Positions 22,812 through 30,742 of a stretch of DNA of 33,046 bases are shown one piece after another. Both the position numbers and the translations under genes were made by a program. Location of the stretch: positions 1 to 33,046 of the forward strand of contig PMZA01000125.1 of the NCBI GenBank assembly GCA_003170595.1. Direction: 5' to 3'. The notes under the pieces are model-generated. The model saw nothing but the letters and a program-made list of their open reading frames with translations, was not told the origin of the DNA and searched no databases. Source of the DNA: Armatimonadota bacterium (GTDB lineage Bacteria > Armatimonadota > Zipacnadia > Zipacnadales > FEN-943). How positions within the stretch are numbered: position 1 is the first letter of the stretch; every line of letters starts with the position of its first letter.

Positions 22812-24105
22812 AATCGATGTCACCTTCTCCGACGGCCTCACGGCCGACCTGTCTCCCTTCGTCCACGGCCCGAAGTGGATGGGCTCCTGGTGCCTGCATG
22901 GTTTCATGGTGAGCGGCACTGGTGCCGACCTCTTCCGCGACGGCCAGACCATACTCCTGCCCGTCCGCGATACCGACCGCAAGACCCTCGAGGCCTATGG
23001 GCAGCTCAAGGTCGACGAGAAGGATCCGAAGGCCCTCCATTTCCTCTACCGCTTCACCGCGCCCGAGGCCACGCGGCTCAACTCCGCGGAAGTGCAGCTT
23101 CGGCTGCCGGTGGCGGGATGGGCCGGCCAGCCACTGGCCGCCATCGAGGGACCCGACTGCGCCGGGTCGCTCAGCAAGGAGCCGCCCAACCCCGGCTACC
23201 TCCTTAACGGCCAGGCCCGCGGGGTGCTCCTCGGCGTGGGCACGCCCCATGAGGTGTGGATCGAGCTGGACGCGCCTCACTGGTGCCTGGTGAACGACGA
23301 GCGCGCCTGGAACAAGCGGAACGACTACTACACCGTGCAGCTTGCCGCCCTGGTGGCGGGCGAGGGCACCGTTCTGGACGCCGGCCAGAAGGTTGAGATC
23401 ACCGGGACCCTCCACTTCGCCGAGCCGATCAAGATCGCCGAGCTGCCGCCCATCGTCCCGCAGCTCAAGGACGCCGCCGGCTGGAAGGCGGCGGTGAAGG
23501 CCCTCGGCCTTGGCATCGAAGACGCCGCAGGTGCGCAGGTCGTGGGCATCAGCATGGTCAACGAGACCGCGGGCGGGGATATGAACTTCGAGCCGCCCCT
23601 CCAGATGCGCGGCGCCGAGGACGAGCCCGGCGCGGTCGACGTCACCGGACAGATCTTCGGCGATCCGGACCACAAGACGCGCCTGAGCGTCGTCAGGCGG
23701 ATCACGGTGCCGGGGGAGAGGGAGATGCAGGTATCCGAGCAGGTCACCGCCGCGGGCGCGATCGAGACGCGAGGAGTGGATACGCAGCTCAAGCTCCCCC
23801 GCCCGCTCTTCGACGGCTGCACGGTCACCTTCCTCAACCAGGGGCGGCCATCGGTGGTGCTGCGCGACTATGGCCGCAAGACGCAGGGCTTCGCGCGGGC
23901 CCTTGCGCCGGGCATCCGCATCGACGCGGGTGGCAAGACGCTCTTTACGCTGACCTGCAAGCCCGACACCTGCTGGGATGTGTGGATGACGCCCGATGCC
24001 TTCTACATCTTCGCCGGCCTCCTCGACCCCCTGGCCGCCATGCCTCTCACCCTTCCCAACGCGACCACCCTCCACCAGGACCTGACGATTCATTGGGGCG
24101 AGTAG
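22717..24105 (+). CDS. Secreted protein, tandem paralogue 2 (unknown family)
   Basis: A 462-aa paralogue of the preceding gene, with the same signal peptide and mature start (DVLLTPHPRGLIDVTFSDG) and the same C-terminal LHQDLTIHWGE. Shared landmarks are FLYRFTAPEAT, GTPHEVWIELDAPHW, FDGCTVTFLNQGRPSVVLRD and the late LTCK. It is longer mainly because of an extra segment near GISMVNETAGGDMNF. ATG at 22717 has GGAGG about 8 nt upstream; the frame is open far upstream through the end of paralogue 1, but that part is not translated in the family. The function is unknown; a secreted or periplasmic beta-rich protein. Confidence 0.82.
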   Translation: MTVSRAAACLMLCLTTFCVRADVLLTPHPRGLIDVTFSDGLTADLSPFVHGPKWMGSWCLHGFMVSGTGADLFRDGQTILLPVRDTDRKTLEAYGQLKVDEKDPKALHFLYRFTAPEATRLNSAEVQLRLPVAGWAGQPLAAIEGPDCAGSLSKEPPNPGYLLNGQARGVLLGVGTPHEVWIELDAPHWCLVNDERAWNKRNDYYTVQLAALVAGEGTVLDAGQKVEITGTLHFAEPIKIAELPPIVPQLKDAAGWKAAVKALGLGIEDAAGAQVVGISMVNETAGGDMNFEPPLQMRGAEDEPGAVDVTGQIFGDPDHKTRLSVVRRITVPGEREMQVSEQVTAAGAIETRGVDTQLKLPRPLFDGCTVTFLNQGRPSVVLRDYGRKTQGFARALAPGIRIDAGGKTLFTLTCKPDTCWDVWMTPDAFYIFAGLLDPLAAMPLTLPNATTLHQDLTIHWGE

Positions 24106-24137
24106 TTCGCAGATGGAAAGGCCTACCACCGGCCCAC

Positions 24138-24248
24138 AGCCGCACCCTGAAGGGTGCGACTACTGCTCTTCGATGCCCATCGATTATTGAGGGGCCGCCC
24201 TTCTGCGGATCGTGTCGCCTACGTAGTCGCAGGCTTCAGACTGCGGCT
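24138..24248. repeat. Fold-back element with GTAGTCGCA arms
   Basis: Left arm 24138-24163 (AGCCGCACCCTGAAGGGTGC then GACTAC) and right arm 24223-24248 (GTAGTCGCAGGCTTCAGACT then GCGGCT) are imperfect inverse complements, and each arm itself forms a hairpin. It fills the gap between the second paralogue and the reductase gene. A single arm occurs at 8946. Confidence 0.75.
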
Positions 24249-24297
24249 GCGGCTGCGTGGTGGGCCTTTCCTCGTCGTGGTATTATCTCCCCGTCTC

Positions 24298-25155
24298 ATG
24301 GTCGAAGCAGTGGTCACAGGCAGCGCGGGCATGCTCGGCCAGGCGCTCATGGCTTGCGTCCCGGACGGCATCAACGCCCGGGGCGTGACCCGTGCCGACG
24401 GCGATCTTGCCTCACCCGCGGGCGTAGCCTCGGCGATCGAGGCCCACTCACCGGCGCTGGTGATTCACTGCGCGGCCTATACCGATGTCGATGGCTGCGA
24501 GCGCGATCCGGCCCGCGCCTGGCGTGAGAATGCCGTGGCCACGCGGTTCATCGCCGACGCCTGCCGCCGTACCGGCGCGCGTCTCATATTCGTATCGACG
24601 GACTACGTCTTCGATGGCGTGGAGCCCCGGCCCCACGTCGAGGACGAAGCGCCGTGCCCGATCAATGCTTACGGCGAGTCCAAGCTCGCTGGCGAACAGG
24701 CTGTCGCGGCCGTCGCCGATCATCTGACAATTCGCATCCAGTGGGTCTATGGCCCGGGCCGGCGCAACTTCGTCTCAGCGGTTTACGACCGCGCCGTCCG
24801 GGGCGAACCCCTGCGGGTGGTAGCCAATCAGTGGGGCTGCCCGACCTATACGCCGCACGCCGCGCCGCTCATCTGGCGCGCTGCCGTGTCGCCCTGGTCG
24901 GGGACGGTTCATCTGGCTGGCGCAGGGATTGCATCATGGGTGGACGTGGCCCGGGAGGCTCTCGCCGCGGCGGAGATCGACCGCGACGTGGAGCCCCTGG
25001 ACCTTGACGAATGGCCGTCACCGGCGCGCAAGCCGCGGTTCTCGGCTATGGCCCTGAATCGTTGGGCAGCGCTCGCCGGGGAGTATCCGCCCGAGTGGCA
25101 ATCGGGGGTTCGAGCTTACGTGCATGACCATCTTCTGACGGAGGCTGGGGGATGA
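24298..25155 (+). CDS. dTDP-4-dehydrorhamnose reductase-like NAD(P)-dependent sugar dehydrogenase
   Basis: A 285-aa extended short-chain dehydrogenase of the RmlD family, which reduces dTDP-4-keto-L-rhamnose to dTDP-L-rhamnose. The nucleotide-binding loop is VTGSAGMLG (Gly8, Gly11, Gly14), followed by IHCAAYTDVDGCE, FVSTDYVFDG, and the catalytic Tyr125-x3-Lys129 in NAYGESKLAGEQAV. The family pattern VYGPGRRNFV and YTPHAAPLIW completes it. ATG at 24298 opens directly with the Rossmann strand; the open frame extends upstream through a repeat and is not family-like. No other rhamnose genes (rmlA, B, C) are here, so a different keto-sugar substrate is possible. The next gene overlaps by 4 nt. Confidence 0.9.
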   Translation: MVEAVVTGSAGMLGQALMACVPDGINARGVTRADGDLASPAGVASAIEAHSPALVIHCAAYTDVDGCERDPARAWRENAVATRFIADACRRTGARLIFVSTDYVFDGVEPRPHVEDEAPCPINAYGESKLAGEQAVAAVADHLTIRIQWVYGPGRRNFVSAVYDRAVRGEPLRVVANQWGCPTYTPHAAPLIWRAAVSPWSGTVHLAGAGIASWVDVAREALAAAEIDRDVEPLDLDEWPSPARKPRFSAMALNRWAALAGEYPPEWQSGVRAYVHDHLLTEAGG

Positions 25156-26192
25156 TGGCTAAGGGGCTGAACGGGAACGAGATTGCGCGCGCGCGCGCGC
25201 CAGTGCGCATCGACCTGGCTGGTGGATGGACCGACGTCCCGCCATACAGCACGGAGCAAGGCGGCGCCGTGGTTAACGCCGCCCTCACGCGCTACGCCTA
25301 CGCGACCCTCCGGCCTCTTCCGCCGGGTCATTACGAACTTATCTCGGCCGACTATGACGTGTATTTCCAGGCGGAGGACATCCGCGATCTCGAGTACGAC
25401 GGCAACGTCGACCTCGTGAAGGCAGCCATCCGCCGCCGGGGCCTCGAGACCGGCGCCCAGATAACCACCCGCTCCGAGGCGCCGCCCGGTTCGGGCACGG
25501 GATCATCAGCCGCCATGGGCGTCGCCCTGGTCGGCCTTCTCGACTACATCGCGGGCGGCAACATGGCGCCTTCCGAGGTCGCCGAGATGGCCCATCTTCT
25601 CGAGTCCGACGAGCTTCACATCGGCGGTGGCCGCCAGGATCAGTACGCCGCCGCCCACGGCGGCCTCAACTTCATGCGCTTTCGCGACAGCGTCGTCGAT
25701 GTCGAGCCCCTCGAGGTCTGTGAGGATTTCGTCCGCGAGATGGAGAAGCACATCCTCCTTATCTATACGGGCAACTCGCGTCTCTCGGGCAACATCGTCG
25801 ACCGCGTCATGGGAGCCTATTCCGCCGGCGACCCCGAGGTCACCGAAGCTCTCGCCAACCTTCGCGCCGCCGCCTCGGAGATGCGCTCGGCCATCGAGGC
25901 GCAGGACCTCCGCCTCATGGGCGAGGTCATGAACTTCAACTGGGCGAACCAGAAGCGCCTCTACGATGAGATGACCACTCTCAAAATCGAGGCCCTGATC
26001 GCCGCCATGAGCGAGGTCGGCCTGCTCGGGGTCAAGGCTTCAGGCGCCGGTGGGGGAGGGTGCATCATCGCCCTGGCCCAGCCCGACCGCGAGCACCTTG
26101 TCGTCCGCGCCGCCGAAGACTTGGGCGGCCAGGTCATCAGTTTCAAGTTCGACACCAGCGGCCTCTGCCGTTGGTGCGCCGCCAATATCTAG
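25152..26192 (+). CDS. GHMP-family sugar kinase (heptose/fucose kinase type)
   Basis: A 346-aa cytoplasmic kinase of the GHMP superfamily that phosphorylates a sugar at C1 or a similar position. The N-terminal motif RIDLAGGWTDVPPYSTEQGG is typical of HddA-like and L-fucokinase-like enzymes. The phosphate loop is PPGSGTGSSAAMG. Further along come HIGGGRQDQYAAAHGGLNFM and the C-terminal GVKASGAGGGGCII. ATG at 25152 is chosen because GGAGG lies 7 nt upstream and it overlaps the reductase stop codon (ATGA). A (GC)8 dinucleotide tract at 25185-25200 encodes ARARA near the start. Together with the reductase it suggests activation of a nucleotide sugar for the envelope; the exact sugar is unknown. 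Confidence 0.9.
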   Translation: MMAKGLNGNEIARARAPVRIDLAGGWTDVPPYSTEQGGAVVNAALTRYAYATLRPLPPGHYELISADYDVYFQAEDIRDLEYDGNVDLVKAAIRRRGLETGAQITTRSEAPPGSGTGSSAAMGVALVGLLDYIAGGNMAPSEVAEMAHLLESDELHIGGGRQDQYAAAHGGLNFMRFRDSVVDVEPLEVCEDFVREMEKHILLIYTGNSRLSGNIVDRVMGAYSAGDPEVTEALANLRAAASEMRSAIEAQDLRLMGEVMNFNWANQKRLYDEMTTLKIEALIAAMSEVGLLGVKASGAGGGGCIIALAQPDREHLVVRAAEDLGGQVISFKFDTSGLCRWCAANI

Positions 26193-26231
26193 TGGCGCAA
26201 ATCTAGCTCTGCTTGTCTCGGAGGATAATTG

Positions 26232-27488
26232 ATGAACTACGATGTCACCGACCTGACCCTTGCCGACGCTGGCCTGCTCCGCATCGAGTGGGCTGAGCAG
26301 CAGATGCCCGTCCTGCGCCAGATCCGCGAGCGCTTCGCGGCCGAGAAGCCCCTCGCGGGCCATCGCATCGCCGCCTGCCTCCACGTCACCACAGAGACGG
26401 CCAACCTCATCCGCACCCTCACCGCCGGTGGCGCCCACGTCCGCCTCTGCGCGAGCAATCCCCTCAGCACCCAGGACGACTGCGCCGCCGCCATGGTCCA
26501 GCACCTCGGCGAGGAGGTCTACGCCATCCACGGCGAGGATCGCGACTCGTACTACAAGCACATCAACGCCGTCCTCGACTTCGCGCCTACCATCACCATC
26601 GACGACGGCGCCGACCTCATCAACACCCTCCACACTGACCGCCAGGACCTCATCGCCGGTATCCGCGCGGGCATGGAAGAGACGACCACCGGCGTCATCC
26701 GCCTGCGCGCCATGGCCGCCGCCGGCGCCCTCCGGTACCCGGTCATCGCCGTCAACGACGCCATGACCAAGCACCTCTTCGACAACCGCTATGGCACCGG
26801 TCAGAGCACCATCGACGGCATCCTCCGCGCCACCAACATCCTCATCGCCGGACGCGTCTTCGTCGTCGCGGGGTATGGCATGTGCGGCAGGGGCGTAGCC
26901 AGCCGCGCTCGCGGCATGGGCGCCAAGGTCCTCGTCTGCGAGGTCGACGCCCTCCGCGCCCTCGAGGCCACCATGGACGGCTTCGACGTCATGCCCATGG
27001 GCCAGGCCGCCTCCCTCGGCGACATCTTCGTCACCGTCACCGGCGACACGAGCATCCTCCGCCCCGAGCACTTCGCCGTGATGAAGGACGGCGCGGTCCT
27101 CGCCAACTCCGGCCACTTCGACGTCGAGGTGGACGTCCGCGGCCTCGCCGCCATGACCACCGCCATCCGCCGCATCCGCGCGGCCTGCGACGAATACCTG
27201 CTCACCGACGGCCGCCGCCTTTACCTTCTCGGCGAGGGCCGCCTGGTGAATCTTGCCGCCGCCGAGGGGCATCCGGCAGCGGTCATGGACATGAGCTTCG
27301 CCAACCAGGCGCTCTGCTCCGAGTGGGTCGCGACGATGAAGGAGCCGCTCTCGCTCGGCGTGCACAACGTGCCGACGGCGCTCGACGAGGATGTCGCGCG
27401 GCTGAAGCTCGCGGCGATGGGCGTCGCCATCGACACCCTAACGCCCGAGCAGTCGAAGTACCTGTCCGCCTGGGAACAAGGCACCTAG
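26232..27488 (+). CDS. ahcY: S-adenosylhomocysteine hydrolase, short form
   Basis: Splits S-adenosyl-L-homocysteine into adenosine and homocysteine, keeping methyl transfer running. 418 aa. Conserved substrate residues are visible: [11 protein letters not shown] (His51), [14 protein letters not shown], Glu150 in EETTTGV, and [19 protein letters not shown] (Lys180, Asp184). The NAD loop is [11 protein letters not shown] (Gly214, 216, 219) and [10 protein letters not shown] follows. It lacks the roughly 40-residue insert and the KPDHYRY tail of the common bacterial/eukaryotic form and ends [16 protein letters not shown], as in archaeal and Thermotoga-type enzymes. ATG at 26232 has GGAGG 7 nt upstream; a TTG just before is not needed. 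It follows the GHMP kinase by 39 nt, possibly in the same operon. Confidence 0.95.
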   Translation: MNYDVTDLTLADAGLLRIEWAEQQMPVLRQIRERFAAEKPLAGHRIAACLHVTTETANLIRTLTAGGAHVRLCASNPLSTQDDCAAAMVQHLGEEVYAIHGEDRDSYYKHINAVLDFAPTITIDDGADLINTLHTDRQDLIAGIRAGMEETTTGVIRLRAMAAAGALRYPVIAVNDAMTKHLFDNRYGTGQSTIDGILRATNILIAGRVFVVAGYGMCGRGVASRARGMGAKVLVCEVDALRALEATMDGFDVMPMGQAASLGDIFVTVTGDTSILRPEHFAVMKDGAVLANSGHFDVEVDVRGLAAMTTAIRRIRAACDEYLLTDGRRLYLLGEGRLVNLAAAEGHPAAVMDMSFANQALCSEWVATMKEPLSLGVHNVPTALDEDVARLKLAAMGVAIDTLTPEQSKYLSAWEQGT

Positions 27489-27506
27489 CTGCACACGCAC
27501 CACCTC

Positions 27507-27641
27507 GTCATCCTGAGAGCGACGCTTTCTGTCGCCGAAGGATCTAGTTTTCGCTGGTCATCGCCCTGCCACTGAGAGGGGCGAATCGTTGGCGAAAACT
27601 ATCTCCTTCGGTCGGCAGAAACCCCCTTCCTCAGGATGACA
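27507..27641. repeat. Fold-back repeat, TGTCATCCTGAGG family, copy 3
   Basis: Left end CGTCATCCTGAGAGCGACG at 27506-27524, right end CCTCAGGATGACA ending at 27641. Inner arms GCCGAAGGATCTAGTTTTCG and CGAAAACTATCTCCTTCGG differ from copies 1 and 2 by a few bases changed on both sides, so pairing is largely kept. It lies between the S-adenosylhomocysteine hydrolase and glycosyltransferase genes. Confidence 0.8.
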
Positions 27642-27711
27642 GTCTTGAGGGTCGGGGGGCTGTTGAGACCGGCCCGTTCTTCGGCTATCCGTCGGAGGCT
27701 TTCGCAAACCC

Positions 27712-29499
27712 ATGTCGCTTGAACTCCTGCTGCGCGCGGGCCTTTGGGCTGCTCTCGGCGCCGCCGTCTACGGCCTGATCCTCGCCGTCCCCGCCGTGGG
27801 CCGAATGGCGGCCGGCGGCCGCGTGTTCCGTGCCGACCGCCGTGGCCAGGCCCTCGCCGTTGGGCTCATGCTCGCCGCCCTTCAGTGCGGCGGCGACGTC
27901 GGCTTCGACCGCCCCACCCTCATCCTCGCGCTCATCCTCTTCGTCTGGGCTTTCGCCCTCCGCCTCACCGACCTCGTCGAGCGTCTCCGCATCCTCAGGC
28001 CGCTCGCCGTCGCCGTCCTCCTTCTGCTCTGGGCGCTGTTCATCACCGAGCCGCCGCTCGCCAGCCTGAAGGTCCCCTTCGCGGCTGAGGTTGCGGCGCT
28101 GGGCCTTGTCGGCTGGGTCGTATCGTGGGTATGGCTCGTGCTCTTCGGCTCACTCTTCGCCCGCGCGGGCACGACCGTCGGCGTCGCCCCCGGTCTGTCG
28201 ATCATCTCGGGCGTCACGTTCCTTATCATTGGCGCCCTCCGCCCCGATCTCATGCCGCCGCACGGCTTCGCCTTCGCCGCCGCCCTCACGGGCGCCGGCC
28301 TCGGCCTCGCACCACTGGAGCGCTACCTCTTCCACCGCTCGTCCACGGCGGGCGCGTATGCCGTCGGTGTCGCCGTCGGATGGGTGGCCGCCGCGTGCCT
28401 GGTGAAGAACACGGCCCTCCTCGCCCTCCTCCTGCCGCTGCTGGTTTTGGGCATGCCTCTCTTCGCCGCCGTCGCACCGGCCGCCGCCCAGCGCCGCCGC
28501 CGGATCATCGAGCGCCCCGGCCATCTGCATGAGGTCCTCCTCTCGCAGGGCTACTCGTCGCGCCAGGTTTCGGGCGTCGAGCTTGTGGGTGCCAGCTATC
28601 TCGCCCTCCTCGCCGTGCTCCTGGTGACGATCGTTGAGGCCAACTGGGCGATCAAGCTCGCCGTCGTCGTGGTATGGGTCCTCGCCGGCCTCCTCCTCGG
28701 CTACGTGGCCGTCCGCCTCCTCCCCCGCGCCGTCGCCCATCACGGTCCGGCCGAGCTTCGCATCTTTGGCCTTCGCCTCCACGCCCTGACCATGGCTGAG
28801 GCGATGGAGCTTGCCCGCGGCTGGCTGCGCTCGGGCGAGCCGCACTACATCGTCACCTGCGACGCCTCGGGCCTCGTCCGCGCCCGCGAGGATGAGGAGT
28901 TTCGCCAGATCGTCAACCACGCCGACCTCGTCACTGCCGACGGCGCAGGGGTGGTCCTCGCGGCCAAGCTTCTCGGCCTACCCGTCGAGGTCCGCGTCTC
29001 TGGCTGCGACATGGTCGAGAATCTCTGCCGCCTTGCCGCCGAGGAGGGTCAGTCGGTCTTCTTCCTCGGCGCCGAGCCCGGCGTGGCCGAGGAGGCCGCT
29101 GCCCGCATCGCCGAGCGCACCCCCGGCCTTCAGGTCGCCGGCGTCCGCGATGGTTACTTCAAGCCCGACGAGGAGCCTGCCGTCGTCGCCAAGATCGCGG
29201 CCCTCTGCCCGGGCGTGCTTTTCGTCGCCCTGGGGCAGCCGCGCCAGGAGCGTTTCCTCCGCGATCATCTCGCCCAGATCGGCGCCCGCGTGGCCATCGG
29301 CATCGGCGGCAGCCTCGACGTCCTCCCCGGCCGCAAGCGCCGCGCGCCCGTGTGGATGCAGCGCACCGGCCTCGAGTGGGCCTACCGCGTGTGCAAGGAA
29401 CCGACCCGCCTGCCCCGCCTGAAGGCTCTGCCCAGGGTCGTCTTCATGGCCTTCGGCGAGCTTCTGCGCGGCCCATCCGCGCCTGATGATGAGGAGTGA
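27712..29499 (+). CDS. Fusion of degenerate WecA/TagO-like membrane domain with WecG/TagA/CpsF glycosyltransferase
   Basis: A 595-aa two-part protein. Residues 1-340 are polytopic membrane sequence (about 10 helices) that follows the WecA/MraY-family order, including PGHLHEVLLSQGYSSRQ (His271), which matches the family's HLHHRLL..G.S.RQ loop. The catalytic acids are gone: TD for the DD pair, FARAGTTVGVA where NLIDGLDGL is expected, and HRSSTAGA where GDAGS is expected. Residues 347-580 are a complete GT26 domain: TCDASGLVRARED, LVTADGAGVV (likely base Asp410), VRVSGCDMVE, FLGAEPGVAE, GQPRQERF and GIGGSLDVLPGRKRRAP. GT26 enzymes add ManNAc(A)-type sugars to undecaprenyl-linked GlcNAc made by WecA/TagO. 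ATG at 27712 gives a normal hydrophobic start. The role of the membrane half as anchor or lipid-substrate holder is inferred. Confidence 0.88.
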   Translation: MSLELLLRAGLWAALGAAVYGLILAVPAVGRMAAGGRVFRADRRGQALAVGLMLAALQCGGDVGFDRPTLILALILFVWAFALRLTDLVERLRILRPLAVAVLLLLWALFITEPPLASLKVPFAAEVAALGLVGWVVSWVWLVLFGSLFARAGTTVGVAPGLSIISGVTFLIIGALRPDLMPPHGFAFAAALTGAGLGLAPLERYLFHRSSTAGAYAVGVAVGWVAAACLVKNTALLALLLPLLVLGMPLFAAVAPAAAQRRRRIIERPGHLHEVLLSQGYSSRQVSGVELVGASYLALLAVLLVTIVEANWAIKLAVVVVWVLAGLLLGYVAVRLLPRAVAHHGPAELRIFGLRLHALTMAEAMELARGWLRSGEPHYIVTCDASGLVRAREDEEFRQIVNHADLVTADGAGVVLAAKLLGLPVEVRVSGCDMVENLCRLAAEEGQSVFFLGAEPGVAEEAAARIAERTPGLQVAGVRDGYFKPDEEPAVVAKIAALCPGVLFVALGQPRQERFLRDHLAQIGARVAIGIGGSLDVLPGRKRRAPVWMQRTGLEWAYRVCKEPTRLPRLKALPRVVFMAFGELLRGPSAPDDEE

Positions 29500-29505
29500 C
29501 CAACC

Positions 29506-30438
29506 ATAGCCCAGCAAGTTCTGATTGTCGGCAGCATGGCTCTCGACACGATCGAGACCCCCTTCGGCCGTCGCGATGACGCCGTCGGCGGAGCAGGCAC
29601 CTACGCCGGCCTGGCGGCATCCATCCTCGCGCCGGTCCGCCTCGTCGGCGTCGTGGGCGACGACTTCCCGCGCGCGGCGATGGACGACCTCGCCTCCCGC
29701 GGCGTCGATCTCGCCGGCGTCGAGACCATCCCGGGTGGCAAGTCCTTCCGCTGGGGCGGCGTCTATCGCTTCGACATGAACACCCGCGACACGCTCTTCA
29801 CCGAGCTGAACGTCTTCGCGGACTTCAACCCCCAGATCCCGGCCGATTGGCGCGAGACGCCCTTCGTGTTCCTCGCGAACATCCAGCCCCAGCTCCAGCT
29901 TTCCGTCCTCGACCAGGTCGCCGGCGCGCTTTTCGTCGTCGCCGACACGATGAACTTCTGGATCGAGGGCGAGCGCGAGGCCCTCGACGCCCTCCTCGCC
30001 CGCATCGATCTGCTGGTCATCAACGATGCCGAACTTCGCCAGCTTTCCGGCGAGCACAACCTCGCCCTCGGCGCGCGGAAGGTCCTGGCGATGGGCCCGC
30101 GCTTCCTCGTCGTGAAGAAGGGCGAGTACGGCGCGGCGCTGGTGTGGGAGGGCGGGCATTTCACGCTCCCGGCCCTGCCGCTGCCCGACGTTGTGGACCC
30201 CACGGGCGCGGGCGACAGCTTCGCCGGCGGCCTCATCGGCATGTTGGCGTGGCTCGACGACACGGGTGAGGACGCCCTGCGGGCGGCGTTGGCAGCGGGC
30301 ACGGCCACGGCGTCGCTATGCGTGCAGGATTTCGGGGTCGAGGCGTTGAAGAGGCTGACGACGGCGGAGGTCTGCGACCGCTACGAGGCGCTGCGGGCGA
30401 TGACCCTTTTCCCGCCCTGCCCGCTCATCGAATCCTGA
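29506..30438 (+). CDS. PfkB-family sugar/nucleoside kinase with apparent ATA start
   Basis: A 310-aa ribokinase-family kinase. The first strand VLIVGSMALDTIETPFG is the usual PfkB opening. Other marks: DAVGGAGTYAGLAAS (substrate/Gly-rich), VGDDFPRAAMDDL, VINDAELRQLSGE, FLVVKKGEYGAAL and the ATP/catalytic motif DPTGAGDSFAGG with the base Asp. The upstream stop codon in this frame is at 29497, and between it and the first ATG (29536) no ATG, GTG or TTG exists. ATG 29536 would cut off the first strand. ATA at 29506 stands 9 nt after GAGGAG, exactly where a start codon is expected, so initiation at ATA, a point mutation or a sequence error is likely. It follows the glycosyltransferase gene directly, probably in the same operon. 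Confidence 0.8.
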   Translation: MAQQVLIVGSMALDTIETPFGRRDDAVGGAGTYAGLAASILAPVRLVGVVGDDFPRAAMDDLASRGVDLAGVETIPGGKSFRWGGVYRFDMNTRDTLFTELNVFADFNPQIPADWRETPFVFLANIQPQLQLSVLDQVAGALFVVADTMNFWIEGEREALDALLARIDLLVINDAELRQLSGEHNLALGARKVLAMGPRFLVVKKGEYGAALVWEGGHFTLPALPLPDVVDPTGAGDSFAGGLIGMLAWLDDTGEDALRAALAAGTATASLCVQDFGVEALKRLTTAEVCDRYEALRAMTLFPPCPLIES

Positions 30439-30469
30439 ACGTGCGCGATGGGGTCGCCGCTTGCTGTAG

Positions 30470-30489
30470 GGCGGGCATTCATGCCCGCC
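30470..30489. repeat. Short palindrome GGCGGGCAT-TC-ATGCCCGCC
   Basis: A 20-bp hairpin preceded by CTGTAGG, lying just after the first PfkB gene. It is one of three CTGTAG-flanked hairpins within 180 bp, in the 300-bp gap 30439-30742. Confidence 0.75.
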
Positions 30490-30514
30490 GTGTTAGGCAC
30501 GACTTCCCCGGCCG

Positions 30515-30640
30515 CTGTAGCCGCGGCCTTGCAGGCCGCGGGGGTGGGACGGGGTGGCCTTGTTTTTCGTGGGGCGTGCGCTGAAAGATAGGAGCGGCCA
30601 CAGCACGCCACCCCCGCGGGCTAGAAGCCCGCGGCTACAG
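30515..30640. repeat. Fold-back element with CTGTAGCCGCGG termini
   Basis: Left arm CTGTAGCCGCGG then a hairpin (CGCGGCC-TTGCA-GGCCGCG) and GGGGTGG; the right arm mirrors it: CCACCCC, hairpin CCGCGGG-CTAGAAG-CCCGCGG, CTACAG. The intervening 60 bp has no recognisable gene. Arms differ slightly in the loops, which suggests separate copies of one hairpin unit in inverted orientation. Confidence 0.8.
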
Positions 30641-30742
30641 GTTTCCGGCTGGCCTCGCATCGCCGCGCGCTGCCGTTCGGCGAGTCGAGAAAGTCACCGC
30701 GGACCCATCGGGCAGCAGACCTTGTCGGGAGGAACCACATCC

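Noticed and set aside
21228-24129. Long minus-strand open frames (584 and 439 codons) opposite the secreted paralogues
   Set aside because: They mirror the codon pattern of the plus-strand genes, lack signal, domain or start features, and the plus-strand proteins have signal peptides and conserved paralogy.
26040-27365. 441-codon minus-strand open frame opposite the S-adenosylhomocysteine hydrolase gene
   Set aside because: A GC-skew shadow of a certain gene; the product is Gly/Val/Asp-rich without motifs.
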